DNA of 64,000 nt from VAZQ01 sp963771845 (GTDB lineage: Bacteria; Pseudomonadota; Alphaproteobacteria; Rhizobiales; Xanthobacteraceae). Numbering within the stretch: the stretch's first letter is position 1; each line of letters starts with the position of its first letter. Location of the stretch: NCBI GenBank assembly GCA_963771845.1, contig CAVYVC010000018.1:286841-350840 (forward strand), given 5' to 3'. The notes beneath the pieces were generated by a model. It did not search any database, had not been told where the DNA came from, and worked only from the letters and a program-made list of their open reading frames with translations. Positions 1 to 9,071 of the stretch are shown here, piece by piece. A program made the position numbers and the translations under genes.

Positions 1-11
1 CTCGCCATTCG

Positions 12-575
12 CTATTCACCTATCTTGGCCCATCCCGCCGGCGGCTTCTTGCCGGGATGAACGGCGCCGCACTGCTTGCACTTGCGCGCAGCCTCGTTGT
101 TGTAGAACGATTCGTAGAGCGGTGGCAGATCCTTGACGAGATGCTGCACCTTCACCGCGATGCGGTGAACGAGTGCCCCGCAATTGAAGCAATACCACTC
201 GAAAGCATCGAGCGCGTCGGGACGTGCCGCTTCCACGACCAGTCCGATTGAGTCCTTTGGCCGTTGCGGTGAATGGCGCACATGCGGCGGCAACAGGAAC
301 ACGTCGCCCTCGCGAATCGGCACATCATAGAATTGGCCGTGGTCCCTGACCTTGAGCACCATATCGCCTTTGAGTTGGTAGAAGAACTCTTCGACCGGAT
401 CGTCGTGATAATCGGTGCGCTCGTTTGGTCCGCCGACTATCTGCACGGTCATTTCGCCATCTTCAAAGACCTTCTTGTTCCCCACCGGCGGCTTGAGCAG
501 GTGCTGGTTTTGCTTGATCCAGTTCTGGAAATTGAATGCCCGCAATCTTGCGGTCGTCAGGGTTGCAGCAGTCAT
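12..575 (-). CDS. nbaC: 3-hydroxyanthranilate 3,4-dioxygenase
   Basis: A 187-residue cupin that opens the ring of 3-hydroxyanthranilate in the kynurenine branch of tryptophan degradation. The three Fe(II) ligands of the family are visible as H57, E63 and H101, with the family's usual spacing (His, +6 Glu, +38 His), within DYHDDPVEEFFYQ and PHVRHSPQRP. The C-terminus carries the second, rubredoxin-like metal site, with paired CFNCG and CKQCG motifs near residues 129 and 170. I chose the ATG at 575 because AAGGAAG lies just upstream and the cupin homology starts there; the longer reading frame to 770 adds unrelated sequence. It is divergent from the ThDP enzyme at 782. No other kynurenine-pathway gene is in the window. 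The symbol follows the bacterial family name. Confidence 0.93.
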   Translation of the reverse strand: MTAATLTTARLRAFNFQNWIKQNQHLLKPPVGNKKVFEDGEMTVQIVGGPNERTDYHDDPVEEFFYQLKGDMVLKVRDHGQFYDVPIREGDVFLLPPHVRHSPQRPKDSIGLVVEAARPDALDAFEWYCFNCGALVHRIAVKVQHLVKDLPPLYESFYNNEAARKCKQCGAVHPGKKPPAGWAKIGE

Positions 576-781
576 GCGTTCTTCCTTGGGTTGGCCGCTG
601 TTCACATGCCGGCATGCTATTCGTAACTTTCCCCACTGCCAACCGCATGGATGGTTGCTCCGCCCATGCCGGCTGCGTTCACCATTGGCGCAAATGAGCG
701 TGCCTTGCGCCGCTTTCTTCGCTTTCCCGAAGGCGGCCAAGATGCGACATTGGCCGGCCACGTCATTCATGGGAGGGTTGC

Positions 782-2458
782 TTGCCTGCGATGTCCGGAA
801 GCCGCGCCTTTCTTGCGCTCCTCAAACAGGAAGGCGTCGAGGTCATGTTCGGCAATCCCGGCACGACGGAATTGCCCCTGATGGACGCCTTCGCAACCGA
901 GAATGAGCTGCGCTACATGCTCGGGCTGCAGGAGGCGGCGGTGATTGCCATGGCGGACGGTTACGCCCAGGCCTCGGGCAAGCTCGCTGTCGTCAATCTG
1001 CATGTCGCGCCCGGCTTGGGCAATGCCATGGGCATGCTCTATGACGCGCAGAAGGCAGGCTCGCCCATCCTGGTGACCGCCGGTCAGCACGATCAGAGCT
1101 TCAACGCGACCGAGCCCATTCTATGGGCGGACCTGCCGACCATTGCGCGGCCATTGGTCAAATGGTCGTCGGAAGTGCACCGGCTGGCCGATTTGCCTCG
1201 CCTCGTTCACCGCGCCGCCAAAACGGCGCTTGCCCCGCCCACCGGGCCGGTCTTTCTCTCCCTTCCCGGCGATATTCTGCGCAGCGACGGTGACATTGAC
1301 CTCCTCGCGCCCACGCGGGTCGCGCCGCGGTTACGCGGCGACCGGCAGGCGGTCGAGGCGGCTGCGGCCATCCTTGCCAGTGCCAAGCGGCCCGTGATCA
1401 TGGCCGGTGACGCGGTGGCGCAAAGCCGGGCTCACACCGAGCTCGTGGAGCTTGCCGAGCTTTTGGGGGCGCCGGTCTACGCCGAGTTCGTTCCGAACAC
1501 CGCATCGTTTCCCTCATCGCATCCGTTGTTCCGCGGCTCGATGATCCGGCTCGCGCCGGAAGTGCGCAAAGTGCTCGATCAATACGACGTGCTGTTCTCG
1601 GTCGGCGGCGATCTTTTCACGCTCTCGCTGCCGTCCGACGTCGATCCCATGCCGCCGGACATCACGCTCATCCATCTCGATATTGATCCCTGGGAGCTGG
1701 GAAAGAATTATCCGCCGACGACCGCCATTCTCGGTGATCCGAAAGCGACCTTGCCCGAGATCACCGCGGCAGTGCGCGAACGCATGACGAGCGGCGCGCG
1801 CGGCCTTGCACGCGAACGGCTCGCTGACATGACGAAAGCGATCGCGGCTGATCGCGACGCGCTCAAAGCCAAAGCCCGCGCGCTCGCGGAACTGACCCCG
1901 GTTGTGCCGCTCGCGCTCTTGCATGCGATCGCGGAGATGCTGCCGAAGGACAGCGTCGTCATCGAGGAGGCGCTCTCATCTGCGCCGGGTATCCGCCAGC
2001 TCATCCGCAGCGACGACGCGCAGAGCTATTTCGGCCTGCGCGGCGGCGGAATCGGCTGGGGCTTGCCGGCGGCCATGGGGGTCAAGTTGGCCTTGCCCGA
2101 TCGCCCCGTGGTCGGACTCATCGGCGACGGCAGCGCGATGTATACCTGCCAGGGGCTTTGGACCGCGGCGCATTACGGCATCGGCGCGATATTCGTGATC
2201 CTGAACAACTCCTCCTATCGCATTCTCAAGCAGCGCCTGCACGCAATGCGGGGTTTGTCAGAACAAGCCGACAACTATGTCGGAATGGAGCTCACCGACC
2301 CGAAGATCGATTTCGTGGGGCTTGCTCGCTCGCTCGGGATCAAGGCCGATCGCGCAAGGACCGTGCGTGAGGCGACCGATCTCCTCGCGACGGCGCTCAA
2401 GGACGCGGGGCCTATGCTGATCGACGTAGAGCTCGACCGCGCCTTCAAGCCGATGTGA
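782..2458 (+). CDS. ThDP-dependent decarboxylase, benzoylformate decarboxylase-like
   Basis: A 558-residue enzyme of the acetolactate synthase/benzoylformate decarboxylase superfamily. It has the N-terminal pyrimidine-binding segment with the catalytic Glu (LGLQEAAVIAMADGYA), a middle domain, and the C-terminal ThDP/Mg motif GDGSAMY...NN near residue 445. The sequence around NLHVAPGLGNAMG and RPLVKW closely resembles benzoylformate decarboxylase and keeps its first active-site His, but the family Ser is Thr here (GNPGTTE). I see no His in the region where the second one would be expected, so the substrate is uncertain: some 2-oxo acid. The start is TTG at 782 or ATG at 791; GGAGGG at 772 serves either. 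The 3' end overlaps the convergent amrS by 14 bp. Confidence 0.8.
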   Translation: MPAMSGSRAFLALLKQEGVEVMFGNPGTTELPLMDAFATENELRYMLGLQEAAVIAMADGYAQASGKLAVVNLHVAPGLGNAMGMLYDAQKAGSPILVTAGQHDQSFNATEPILWADLPTIARPLVKWSSEVHRLADLPRLVHRAAKTALAPPTGPVFLSLPGDILRSDGDIDLLAPTRVAPRLRGDRQAVEAAAAILASAKRPVIMAGDAVAQSRAHTELVELAELLGAPVYAEFVPNTASFPSSHPLFRGSMIRLAPEVRKVLDQYDVLFSVGGDLFTLSLPSDVDPMPPDITLIHLDIDPWELGKNYPPTTAILGDPKATLPEITAAVRERMTSGARGLARERLADMTKAIAADRDALKAKARALAELTPVVPLALLHAIAEMLPKDSVVIEEALSSAPGIRQLIRSDDAQSYFGLRGGGIGWGLPAAMGVKLALPDRPVVGLIGDGSAMYTCQGLWTAAHYGIGAIFVILNNSSYRILKQRLHAMRGLSEQADNYVGMELTDPKIDFVGLARSLGIKADRARTVREATDLLATALKDAGPMLIDVELDRAFKPM

Positions 2459-3557
2459 AAGGAAATGCTGCAAGCGCCTCCACATTGATCGCGGCGCGCC
2501 GCCGGCCCCAACGGCCGGCGCCCTCTTCGAACACGCCCGCGCACGGCGTAGCGCAGCGCGAGCAACACCCGCTCGCGGTGAGATTCCACACCCCGAGATC
2601 ATACCAATCCCGCTCGATCAGCAGCGCGCCGCAGGCATGGCAATACGTGCTCTGGCCGGCCGGGTCGTGGATGTTGCCGGTATAGACGTAGCGCAGGCCC
2701 TCCTGTTTGCCGATCCGCCTGGCCATTTGCAACGTGGCCGGTGGAGTAGGCCGCTTATCCCGCATTTTCCAATCCGGATGAAACGCCGTGAAATGCAGCG
2801 GCACATCCGGACCCAAATGCTGCATCACCCAGCGGCACAGAGCCTCGATCTCGTCCGGCGAGTCGTTCTCGCCCGGAATGAGCAAGGTCGTAATCTCGAA
2901 CCAGACCTTCGTCTCGTGCTTGAGATAAACGAGCGTGTCGAGCACGCAGGCAAGCTTGCCGGAGCAGAGATTTTTGTAGAAGTGCTCGGTAAACCCTTTG
3001 AGATCGATGTTGGCCGCGTCCATGCAGCGGAAAAACTCGCGCCGCGGCTCCGGGCAGATGTAGCCGGCACTTACCGCGACGGTCTTGATGCCGCGTTCCC
3101 GGCAGGCCTGCGCGGCGTCAATCGCGTATTCAAGAAAAATGACGGGATCATTGTAAGTAAACGCGACCGAGCGGCAGCCACTCGCCGCCGCGGCATGCGC
3201 GATTGCCTTGGGCGAAGCACGATCCTGCACGCGGTCGAGCGCGCGAGCCTTCGATATATCCCAGTTCTGGCAGAACTTGCAGGTCAGGTTGCAGCCGGCC
3301 GTCCCGAAGGAAAGGACCGGCGTGCCGGGAAGAAAATGATTGAGCGGCTTTTTCTCGATCGGATCGATGCAGAAGCCGGACGAGCGGCCATAGGTCGTGA
3401 GCACAATCTGATCGCCCGCGCGCCCGCGCACGAAACACAGCCCGCGCTGCCCCTCGTTGAGCTTGCAGTAGCGCGGGCAGACATCACACTGGAGCCGGCC
3501 GTCCGCAAGCGGATGCCAATAGCGCGCCGGCAGCCCCTCGACGGTGTCTTGTGCCAT
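2445..3557 (-). CDS. amrS: AmmeMemoRadiSam system radical SAM enzyme
   Basis: A 370-residue radical SAM protein. The 4Fe-4S cluster motif CNLTCKFC supplies C89, C93 and C96. The N-terminus has a second Cys-rich segment (CDVCPRYC), and the C-terminus has CHACG and CSRCATPC pairs, typical of the AmrS family, which resembles pyruvate-formate-lyase activating enzymes. The biochemical role of the AmmeMemoRadiSam trio is not settled. The gene is divergent from amrB (3621) across a 63-bp gap, so the two probably share a promoter region. The third family member (AMMECR1/AmrA) is not in the window. The 3' end overlaps the preceding convergent gene. Confidence 0.9.
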   Translation of the reverse strand: MAQDTVEGLPARYWHPLADGRLQCDVCPRYCKLNEGQRGLCFVRGRAGDQIVLTTYGRSSGFCIDPIEKKPLNHFLPGTPVLSFGTAGCNLTCKFCQNWDISKARALDRVQDRASPKAIAHAAAASGCRSVAFTYNDPVIFLEYAIDAAQACRERGIKTVAVSAGYICPEPRREFFRCMDAANIDLKGFTEHFYKNLCSGKLACVLDTLVYLKHETKVWFEITTLLIPGENDSPDEIEALCRWVMQHLGPDVPLHFTAFHPDWKMRDKRPTPPATLQMARRIGKQEGLRYVYTGNIHDPAGQSTYCHACGALLIERDWYDLGVWNLTASGCCSRCATPCAGVFEEGAGRWGRRRAAINVEALAAFPFTSA

Positions 3558-3620
3558 CGGATCAATGCACCCATTCTTTCATGAGTTACTATTTGGGCAT
3601 AAGGCCATTACGGGGCAACG

Positions 3621-4430
3621 GTGCAAATGCCAATGCAAGCGGCAAAGATACGGCCAGCTGCCGTCGCCGGCATGTTTTACCCAGGCAGCGCCCAGGCCTT
3701 GCAGGCCGAGCTCGCCGAACTGACCAGCAATGCGCCGGACGTCGAGGCAAGCGGCGTCAAGGCGATCATCGCCCCGCACGCCGGCTACATCTATTCCGGG
3801 CAGGTCGCGGCAAGCGCGTTCGCGGCGCTGCGGCAGAGCGCACACCAAATCACCCGGGTGGTGGTGATCGGCCCCGCGCACTACGTGGCGTTTCGCGGTA
3901 TCGCAGTTCCGGCGGCGCATGCATTCGAGACGCCGCTTGGCCGTATTCCGGTGGCGCAGGAGGCGCTCGCGAGCATCGCTGATCTGCCCTTCGTTTCGAT
4001 CAACGATGCTGCCCACGCTCCCGAGCATGCACTCGAAGTCGAGTTGCCGTTCCTGCAAATGCTGCTTCGCCGGTTCGAAATCATCCCGCTCCTGGTCGCA
4101 GATGCCACGCCTGATCAAGTGGCCGAGGTGCTCCGCACGCTTGCGGCTGGCGTGGATACATTGACCGTCGTGAGCTCCGATCTCTCCCATTACTACGACT
4201 ATGAAGCTGCATGCCGGCTTGATGCCGCGACGGCGGCCAGCATCGAGCGCTACGCATGGGACGAGCTCACCTCCAACAATGCCTGCGGCTTTTTGTCGAT
4301 CGCCGGCATGCTCATCGAAGGCGTGCGCCGCGGCCTCAAAGTGCACCGTCTCGCGCTCCGTAACTCGGGGGACACCGCCGGCGACCGTCGCCGGGTGGTG
4401 GGCTACGGCGCCTGGGCATTTACGGCATAG
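3621..4430 (+). CDS. amrB: AmmeMemoRadiSam system protein B (MEMO family)
   Basis: A 269-residue MEMO-like protein with the family signatures KIRPAAVAGMFYPG, IIAPHAGYIYSG, GPAHY, HALEVELPFLQ and SSDLSHYYDY. MEMO proteins share the fold of class III extradiol dioxygenases, and some bind metal through the conserved His residues. The partner in bacteria is the radical SAM protein encoded divergently at 3557. Three in-frame starts lie close together (GTG 3621, ATG 3627, ATG 3633). GGGG at 3612 does not clearly choose between them, so the first 4 residues are uncertain. Confidence 0.9.
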   Translation: MQMPMQAAKIRPAAVAGMFYPGSAQALQAELAELTSNAPDVEASGVKAIIAPHAGYIYSGQVAASAFAALRQSAHQITRVVVIGPAHYVAFRGIAVPAAHAFETPLGRIPVAQEALASIADLPFVSINDAAHAPEHALEVELPFLQMLLRRFEIIPLLVADATPDQVAEVLRTLAAGVDTLTVVSSDLSHYYDYEAACRLDAATAASIERYAWDELTSNNACGFLSIAGMLIEGVRRGLKVHRLALRNSGDTAGDRRRVVGYGAWAFTA

Positions 4431-4536
4431 TGCGGCGCGCCCCCGGAAATAGCTCGGGAATAAATGGCCCTCGCCTGGAGTTTTGAGCTGCGTCGGCGGG
4501 TATGCCGGCACCCGGAATTTGGCCTGGAGGGAACCT

Positions 4537-5502
4537 ATGCTTGATCTATCGCGACGGGACTTCGTCGTATCAACCGGACTGGCGGCCGCGCTCGGTCTCA
4601 ATGCGAGGCTGGTGGTGCCGGCATTCGCTCAAAAAACCCCGGATCCCCCAAAGGGGTTCGTGACCTACAAGGTCGGCTCCGCCGAAGTCACCGCGATGTA
4701 TGACGGCATTTGGGAGAAGCCGCATGATCCGGCCTTCATCGCCAACGCGTCGGTTGACGATGTCAAGGCGGCAATGGTGAAGGCGGGATTGCCAGCCGAT
4801 TTTGTCTCCATCCCGGTCACAGTCGTGGTGGTAAAAAATGGCGGCAAGACCATCCTGTGCGACAGCGGCACCGGTGGTCAGGTGCCGGTCTATACTGCCG
4901 GCAAGCTGATGACCAACATGAAAGCGGCGGGCATTGATCCTGCCAAGATCGACGTCATTCTCATCTCTCACTTCCATCCCGACCACATCTTCGGTCTGAT
5001 GGAAAAAGACACCAACAAACCGGTGTACCCCAATGTCGAGATCATTGTGTCCGACGTGGAATACAAGTTCTGGACCGATCCATCGGTGATTGACCGGCTG
5101 CCCGAAGCCAGAAAGGGCTTGGCGCGCAGGATTCAAGCGGTATTTCCGACCTGGAAGAACATTCGCCAGGTCGAGGGTGAGCCGGAGGTCGCGCCCGGCA
5201 TTCGCTTCGTCAGTGCGCCCGGACACACGCCGGGGCACCGTGCCTTCCATCTTTCATCAGGCTCGAGCCAGCTCATGATCTCGAACGACACGGCATATAC
5301 GCCGGCACTCGTGGTAGCCCATCCCGAGTGGCATGGGCAGTACGATCAGGATGCGAACACGGCCGAAGCTTCGCGCCGCAAGCTGCTCGATCGCGTTGTT
5401 GCCGACAAAATCATGATCTGCGGCTATCACTTCCCGTTCCCAGGGGCGGGCAAGATCGAGAAAGACGGCGCCGGCTACGCCCTGACCGTCATGAAGGCAT
5501 AG
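4537..5502 (+). CDS. Tat-exported MBL-fold hydrolase
   Basis: A 321-residue metallo-beta-lactamase-fold protein. The N-terminus has a Tat leader (SRRDFV, hydrophobic stretch, AFA/Q cleavage near residue 31). The zinc motif HFHPDH gives H145, H147, D149 and H150, a further His lies in GHTPGH near residue 230, and a late His lies in GYHFPF. The architecture resembles periplasmic quorum-quenching or arylsulfatase-like MBL proteins; the substrate cannot be read from the sequence. The ATG at 4537 is preferred because GGAGG lies 6 bp upstream and the Tat motif follows at once. It precedes a small exported TPR protein and DoxX on the same strand. Confidence 0.85.
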   Translation: MLDLSRRDFVVSTGLAAALGLNARLVVPAFAQKTPDPPKGFVTYKVGSAEVTAMYDGIWEKPHDPAFIANASVDDVKAAMVKAGLPADFVSIPVTVVVVKNGGKTILCDSGTGGQVPVYTAGKLMTNMKAAGIDPAKIDVILISHFHPDHIFGLMEKDTNKPVYPNVEIIVSDVEYKFWTDPSVIDRLPEARKGLARRIQAVFPTWKNIRQVEGEPEVAPGIRFVSAPGHTPGHRAFHLSSGSSQLMISNDTAYTPALVVAHPEWHGQYDQDANTAEASRRKLLDRVVADKIMICGYHFPFPGAGKIEKDGAGYALTVMKA

Positions 5503-5588
5503 CCCGCCTGCAGCGATCGGGCTGGCGCAAAAAGCCCCGCCCGGTCGCCCATCTTCGACCCGAACTGCGCAACGAAAAGGAGATCGTC

Positions 5589-6044
5589 ATGCGCCCGTCT
5601 GCGCTTTGTCTTTTGCTGTCGGCTACTCTCGCCGTCATCGGCTCGCCTGCTGCGCTTGCTGTCGATACGATCACGTCACGGGACGCGCCCGATCTCACTT
5701 CGGTGCGCGCCAAGATCAAGGCCAAGGACTTCAAGGCAGCGCTGGAAGAGCTCACGCCGATGCTGACGAAGTATCAGCACGCCGACGTCTACAATCTGAT
5801 CGGATTCAGCCTGCGCAAGACCGGAGATTATCAGCAGGCTTACACCTTCTATCGCAAGGCGCTGGATTTCGACCCCGATCACAAGGGCGCGCTGGAATAT
5901 CTGGGCGAGCTTTATGTCGAGACCGGGCAGCTCGAGAAAGCCAAGGAGAACATGGTGCGCCTGCAGAAGCTGTGTCCTTCAGGCTGCGAGGAGTTGGAAG
6001 ATCTCGAAAAGGCCGTCACTGGGGCCGGCGTCAAAGTAAACTGA
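5589..6044 (+). CDS. small exported TPR protein
   Basis: A 151-residue protein with a signal peptide (about 23 residues, ending in ALA) and two to three tetratricopeptide repeats (DVYNLIGFSLRKTGDYQQAYTFYRKAL and the following GALEYLGELYVETGQLEKAKE). The C-terminus has a CPSGCEEL Cys pair that could be oxidised in the periplasm. AAGGAG lies 6 bp before the ATG. It is probably a scaffold; no specific partner is evident. The spacing of 8 bp to the DoxX gene and same-strand placement after the MBL gene suggest a small operon. Confidence 0.8.
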   Translation: MRPSALCLLLSATLAVIGSPAALAVDTITSRDAPDLTSVRAKIKAKDFKAALEELTPMLTKYQHADVYNLIGFSLRKTGDYQQAYTFYRKALDFDPDHKGALEYLGELYVETGQLEKAKENMVRLQKLCPSGCEELEDLEKAVTGAGVKVN

Positions 6045-6052
6045 GGGACGCG

Positions 6053-6457
6053 ATGTGGTACCCAGCCGCAGAGGCAGCGGCGCTTGCCGGCCGCTGCTTG
6101 CTTGCCGCACTCTTCCTGCACGAGGCCTGGAGCAAGATCACGGCCTATTCCGCCGCGATCGCCTATGCAAAAGCGTTCGGTGTGCCGGAGCAACTCCTGC
6201 CAATTGCGATTGCTGTTGAGGTCGGATGCGGCGTCTCGATCCTGCTCGGCTATTACGCGCGCGCCGGTGCGCTGCTGCTCGCCGTCTTCTGTGTCACGAC
6301 GGCCATTATGTTCCACTGGAATTGGAGCAATCGCAACGAGCTTCTCCATTTTGAGAAGGATCTGGCGATTGCGGGCGGGCTGCTCGTCCTGTTTGCACGC
6401 GGTGCCGGCGGTTGGGCGCTCGACGCGTTGCGCACACGAGCCAATCGCTATGGTTAA
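6053..6457 (+). CDS. DoxX family membrane protein
   Basis: A 134-residue protein with four predicted membrane helices. It has the DoxX-family arrangement: an N-terminal GRCLLAALFLHEAWSK helix, a central VGCGVSILLGYYARAGALLLAVF segment and a final LAIAGGLLVLF helix. DoxX-like proteins are inner-membrane proteins, in some cases linked to quinone or thiosulfate redox, but the function is unclear for most. The ATG at 6053 follows the TPR gene by 8 bp with GAGGGA upstream. Confidence 0.8.
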   Translation: MWYPAAEAAALAGRCLLAALFLHEAWSKITAYSAAIAYAKAFGVPEQLLPIAIAVEVGCGVSILLGYYARAGALLLAVFCVTTAIMFHWNWSNRNELLHFEKDLAIAGGLLVLFARGAGGWALDALRTRANRYG

Positions 6458-6529
6458 AACCGCAATCGAACCTTTTGCAACCGAAGCTCGACTAACCCAT
6501 TGAGGGCCCGCCAAAACGGGCTTGCCGCC

Positions 6530-7900
6530 ATGACGGAAAACAAGGGGGCGTCCGTGCCGATTGAAGCGCGACCCGCAACGGGTCAATCCGTACTTTCCCG
6601 CAACAAGCAGCTTTTGTTGTCCATGACCGCGAGCCTTGCCTTGCTCGCGGGGCTGGCCTCTTCCGCCGCGGCGTTCCCATTCGACTGGCCGTCCCGGACG
6701 GATTTGCGCCGGCCCGATTTCGGGCGGCAGGGTATCTCGCCCGCCCGCGAGGCAGCCTCTGGGCGCATCGTGGTGTCCGCGCGCGAAAAGGCGGCCGACA
6801 AAGCGAAAGCAGTCGCAAAAGAGCCGGAGCTTGCGAGCAAGGCCAAAGGAGTGCTGACCATCGCGATTTCGATCGATAAGCAGCAGCTCACGCTCTATTC
6901 GGATGGCGTTCCGATTGCGCATTCCCACGTTTCGACCGGCATGGGTGGTCATCCGACACCGACCGGCGTTTTCAGCATCATCCAGAAGGATCGCTATCAC
7001 CATTCCAATATCTATGGCAACGCGCCCATGTATTTCATGCAGCGGATCACCTGGTCGGGAGTAGCGATGCATGAAGGTGTCGTCCCCAATCATCCGGCGT
7101 CGCACGGCTGCATCCGGCTGCCAGGTGCATTTGCTCGCCAATTGTGGGGCACCACCAAGCTCGGCGTCCGAGTATTCGTCACGCACGGCGAAGTTACCCC
7201 AGCGGAGATTGCGGATGGGCGCCTGTTCACGCGTAAGCCTGAGCCCGTCGCCCCCGCCGCCAACGTGGCGGATTCCAAGCCCTCCGAGGCTCCTCCCGCG
7301 GACACGCCTGCCAGCCAGCAATCGCCCCCGGCAGTCAAACCCGGTGATCCTGCGCTCGATGCAATGGCCTACGCTCGCCTCAATCCGCGCGAAACACAAA
7401 CGCCTTCGGCAGAGGGCGTGCGGTCGGCGAACCTTGCGCCAGCACCTGTGGCCTCGCCAGCAGCTGCGACAAAGCCTCTCAAACCCGGGCCAGTCTCGGT
7501 CTTCATCAGCCGCAGGGAAGGCAAGCTGTTTGTACGCAAGGGCTTCGACCCCGTTTTCGACACGCCTGTCACCTTCGATCAGCCGGATCGCCCGCTTGGC
7601 ACGCACGTGTTCACGGCGCTCGGCCTTAAGGACGACAACACGCTGCGCTGGAACGTCGTTACAGTCCCGACCGGATGGACCAAGCCCGCCGGCAAGGACA
7701 AAAAGGGCAAAAAGATCGAAGCTGCGCCAGCCGCTCCGCCTTCGACTGCCTCCGAGGCGCTTTCGCGCGTGACTATTCCTGCGGATGCAGTCGACCGGAT
7801 TTCCGAATTGATGTCGGCGGGAGCCTCGCTGATCATTTCGGACCAGGGACTTGGACCTGAGACCGGCAAAGGCACCGATTTCATCGTGCTCGCGCGTTGA
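6530..7900 (+). CDS. L,D-transpeptidase (YkuD domain)
   Basis: A 456-residue exported peptidoglycan cross-linking enzyme. An N-terminal membrane or signal segment (LLLSMTASLALLAGLASSAAA) is followed by the YkuD domain at roughly residues 107-220 with the catalytic motif SHGCIRLP (H192, C194). A Pro/Ala-rich linker leads to a second domain (about 325-456) of unknown role. Starting at ATG 6530 rather than TTG 6500 puts a normal short n-region before the hydrophobic stretch. The stop is 7 bp from the end of the convergent epimerase gene. Confidence 0.88.
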   Translation: MTENKGASVPIEARPATGQSVLSRNKQLLLSMTASLALLAGLASSAAAFPFDWPSRTDLRRPDFGRQGISPAREAASGRIVVSAREKAADKAKAVAKEPELASKAKGVLTIAISIDKQQLTLYSDGVPIAHSHVSTGMGGHPTPTGVFSIIQKDRYHHSNIYGNAPMYFMQRITWSGVAMHEGVVPNHPASHGCIRLPGAFARQLWGTTKLGVRVFVTHGEVTPAEIADGRLFTRKPEPVAPAANVADSKPSEAPPADTPASQQSPPAVKPGDPALDAMAYARLNPRETQTPSAEGVRSANLAPAPVASPAAATKPLKPGPVSVFISRREGKLFVRKGFDPVFDTPVTFDQPDRPLGTHVFTALGLKDDNTLRWNVVTVPTGWTKPAGKDKKGKKIEAAPAAPPSTASEALSRVTIPADAVDRISELMSAGASLIISDQGLGPETGKGTDFIVLAR

Positions 7901-7907
7901 CGTGGGC

Positions 7908-8846
7908 CTACGCAGAACGCACAAGCGCGCGAAGCGCCTCGGCGGTGGTGATCGGTGGGGTCCAGCCGAGCCGCATGAGAGCGGACGGATTTGCCACCAG
8001 CGAGCCTGTGAGCCGCGGATAGATCTCGCTACGTCCTGCTGCGCGCAGCATCAGCTCGAGCCATCGCGGCGGAACGGGCACGAGAGCCGGCCTGCGTCCA
8101 AGCGCGCGGCGCATGATTGCAATCATTTCCGCAATGGTTACCGGCTCCGGGTCCGCGACAATGAAAGGGCGCCGCAGCCGATCCGGCGTAGTGAGCACGG
8201 TATCGATGGCGGCAGCCAGATTCTCCAGCGCGAGGATGGATCGCTTTGCCTTCAGGGCTCCGAGCGGCAGCGGGTAGGGTGAGCGCGCGACCCGAAGCAG
8301 CTCCTCCATGTTGCCCTTCACCCCCGGTCCATAGACGACAACGAGGCGCAAGGCCGCCCAATCGAGATCAATCTCCGCCAGTCCTTGCTCCGCTGCGAGC
8401 TTCGAGCGGCCATAGGCATCTGTCGGTTGCGGCTCAGACGCTTCGCTCAGAACGTCGTCGGATGCTGGTCCGCACTGCGCCCGGATCGAGGAAAGAAAAA
8501 TGAAACGCTTGACGCCGGCGCGCTGTGCCGCGCGTGCAAGGCGTACGCTCGCCTCGGTGTTGAGCACGCGATAATCGTCTTCCGGCATGCCGGACATCGC
8601 ATGCGCGATGCCGGCGGAATGAATCACCGCCTCCGCATCGGCCAGCGCGGCTGACATGTTTTGCGGTCGAGCGAGGTCCCCGACCACCGCGCTTGCCGAC
8701 GCAATTGGCGCCGCACTCGGCCGCCGCAGCAAGACACGCAGCCGGTAGCCGCGTTTGGGCAATTCCTGCAGCAGGTATTGACCAATGAAGCCTGTTGCGC
8801 CCGTGAGCGCGATCAGCGGTTTGTTACTCGTGCCGGTGGGGCTCAC
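7908..8846 (-). CDS. NAD-dependent epimerase/dehydratase family protein
   Basis: A 312-residue extended short-chain dehydrogenase. The Rossmann motif GATGFIG lies near residue 15, the catalytic Ser is in FLSSIRAQ, and YxxxK appears as AYGRSK near residue 145. It resembles UDP-glucose/UDP-GlcNAc 4-epimerase-like proteins of Rhizobiales surface-polysaccharide loci, but no glycosyltransferase lies nearby, so the substrate is open. The start is GTG at 8846. Confidence 0.85.
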   Translation of the reverse strand: MSPTGTSNKPLIALTGATGFIGQYLLQELPKRGYRLRVLLRRPSAAPIASASAVVGDLARPQNMSAALADAEAVIHSAGIAHAMSGMPEDDYRVLNTEASVRLARAAQRAGVKRFIFLSSIRAQCGPASDDVLSEASEPQPTDAYGRSKLAAEQGLAEIDLDWAALRLVVVYGPGVKGNMEELLRVARSPYPLPLGALKAKRSILALENLAAAIDTVLTTPDRLRRPFIVADPEPVTIAEMIAIMRRALGRRPALVPVPPRWLELMLRAAGRSEIYPRLTGSLVANPSALMRLGWTPPITTAEALRALVRSA

Positions 8847-9071
8847 AACTCTTCAACCTCAGGCGATCAGTTCTGTCATTGCCGGGCTCGGTACCGCAAG
8901 TCGAGTATGACCCTCCGATGGCGGCCTTGCTATCACGCAATGAACAAATCGACAGGCGTCGCTGCCAATTGTCGCCCTAGTTGCAGGGTAGATCTATTTG
9001 GCTCGCCACGTCTCGACCGCACCGATATACCCGCGTGTTGAGGTGGCAGTGGGTCGCTTGGAGGACCGGAC

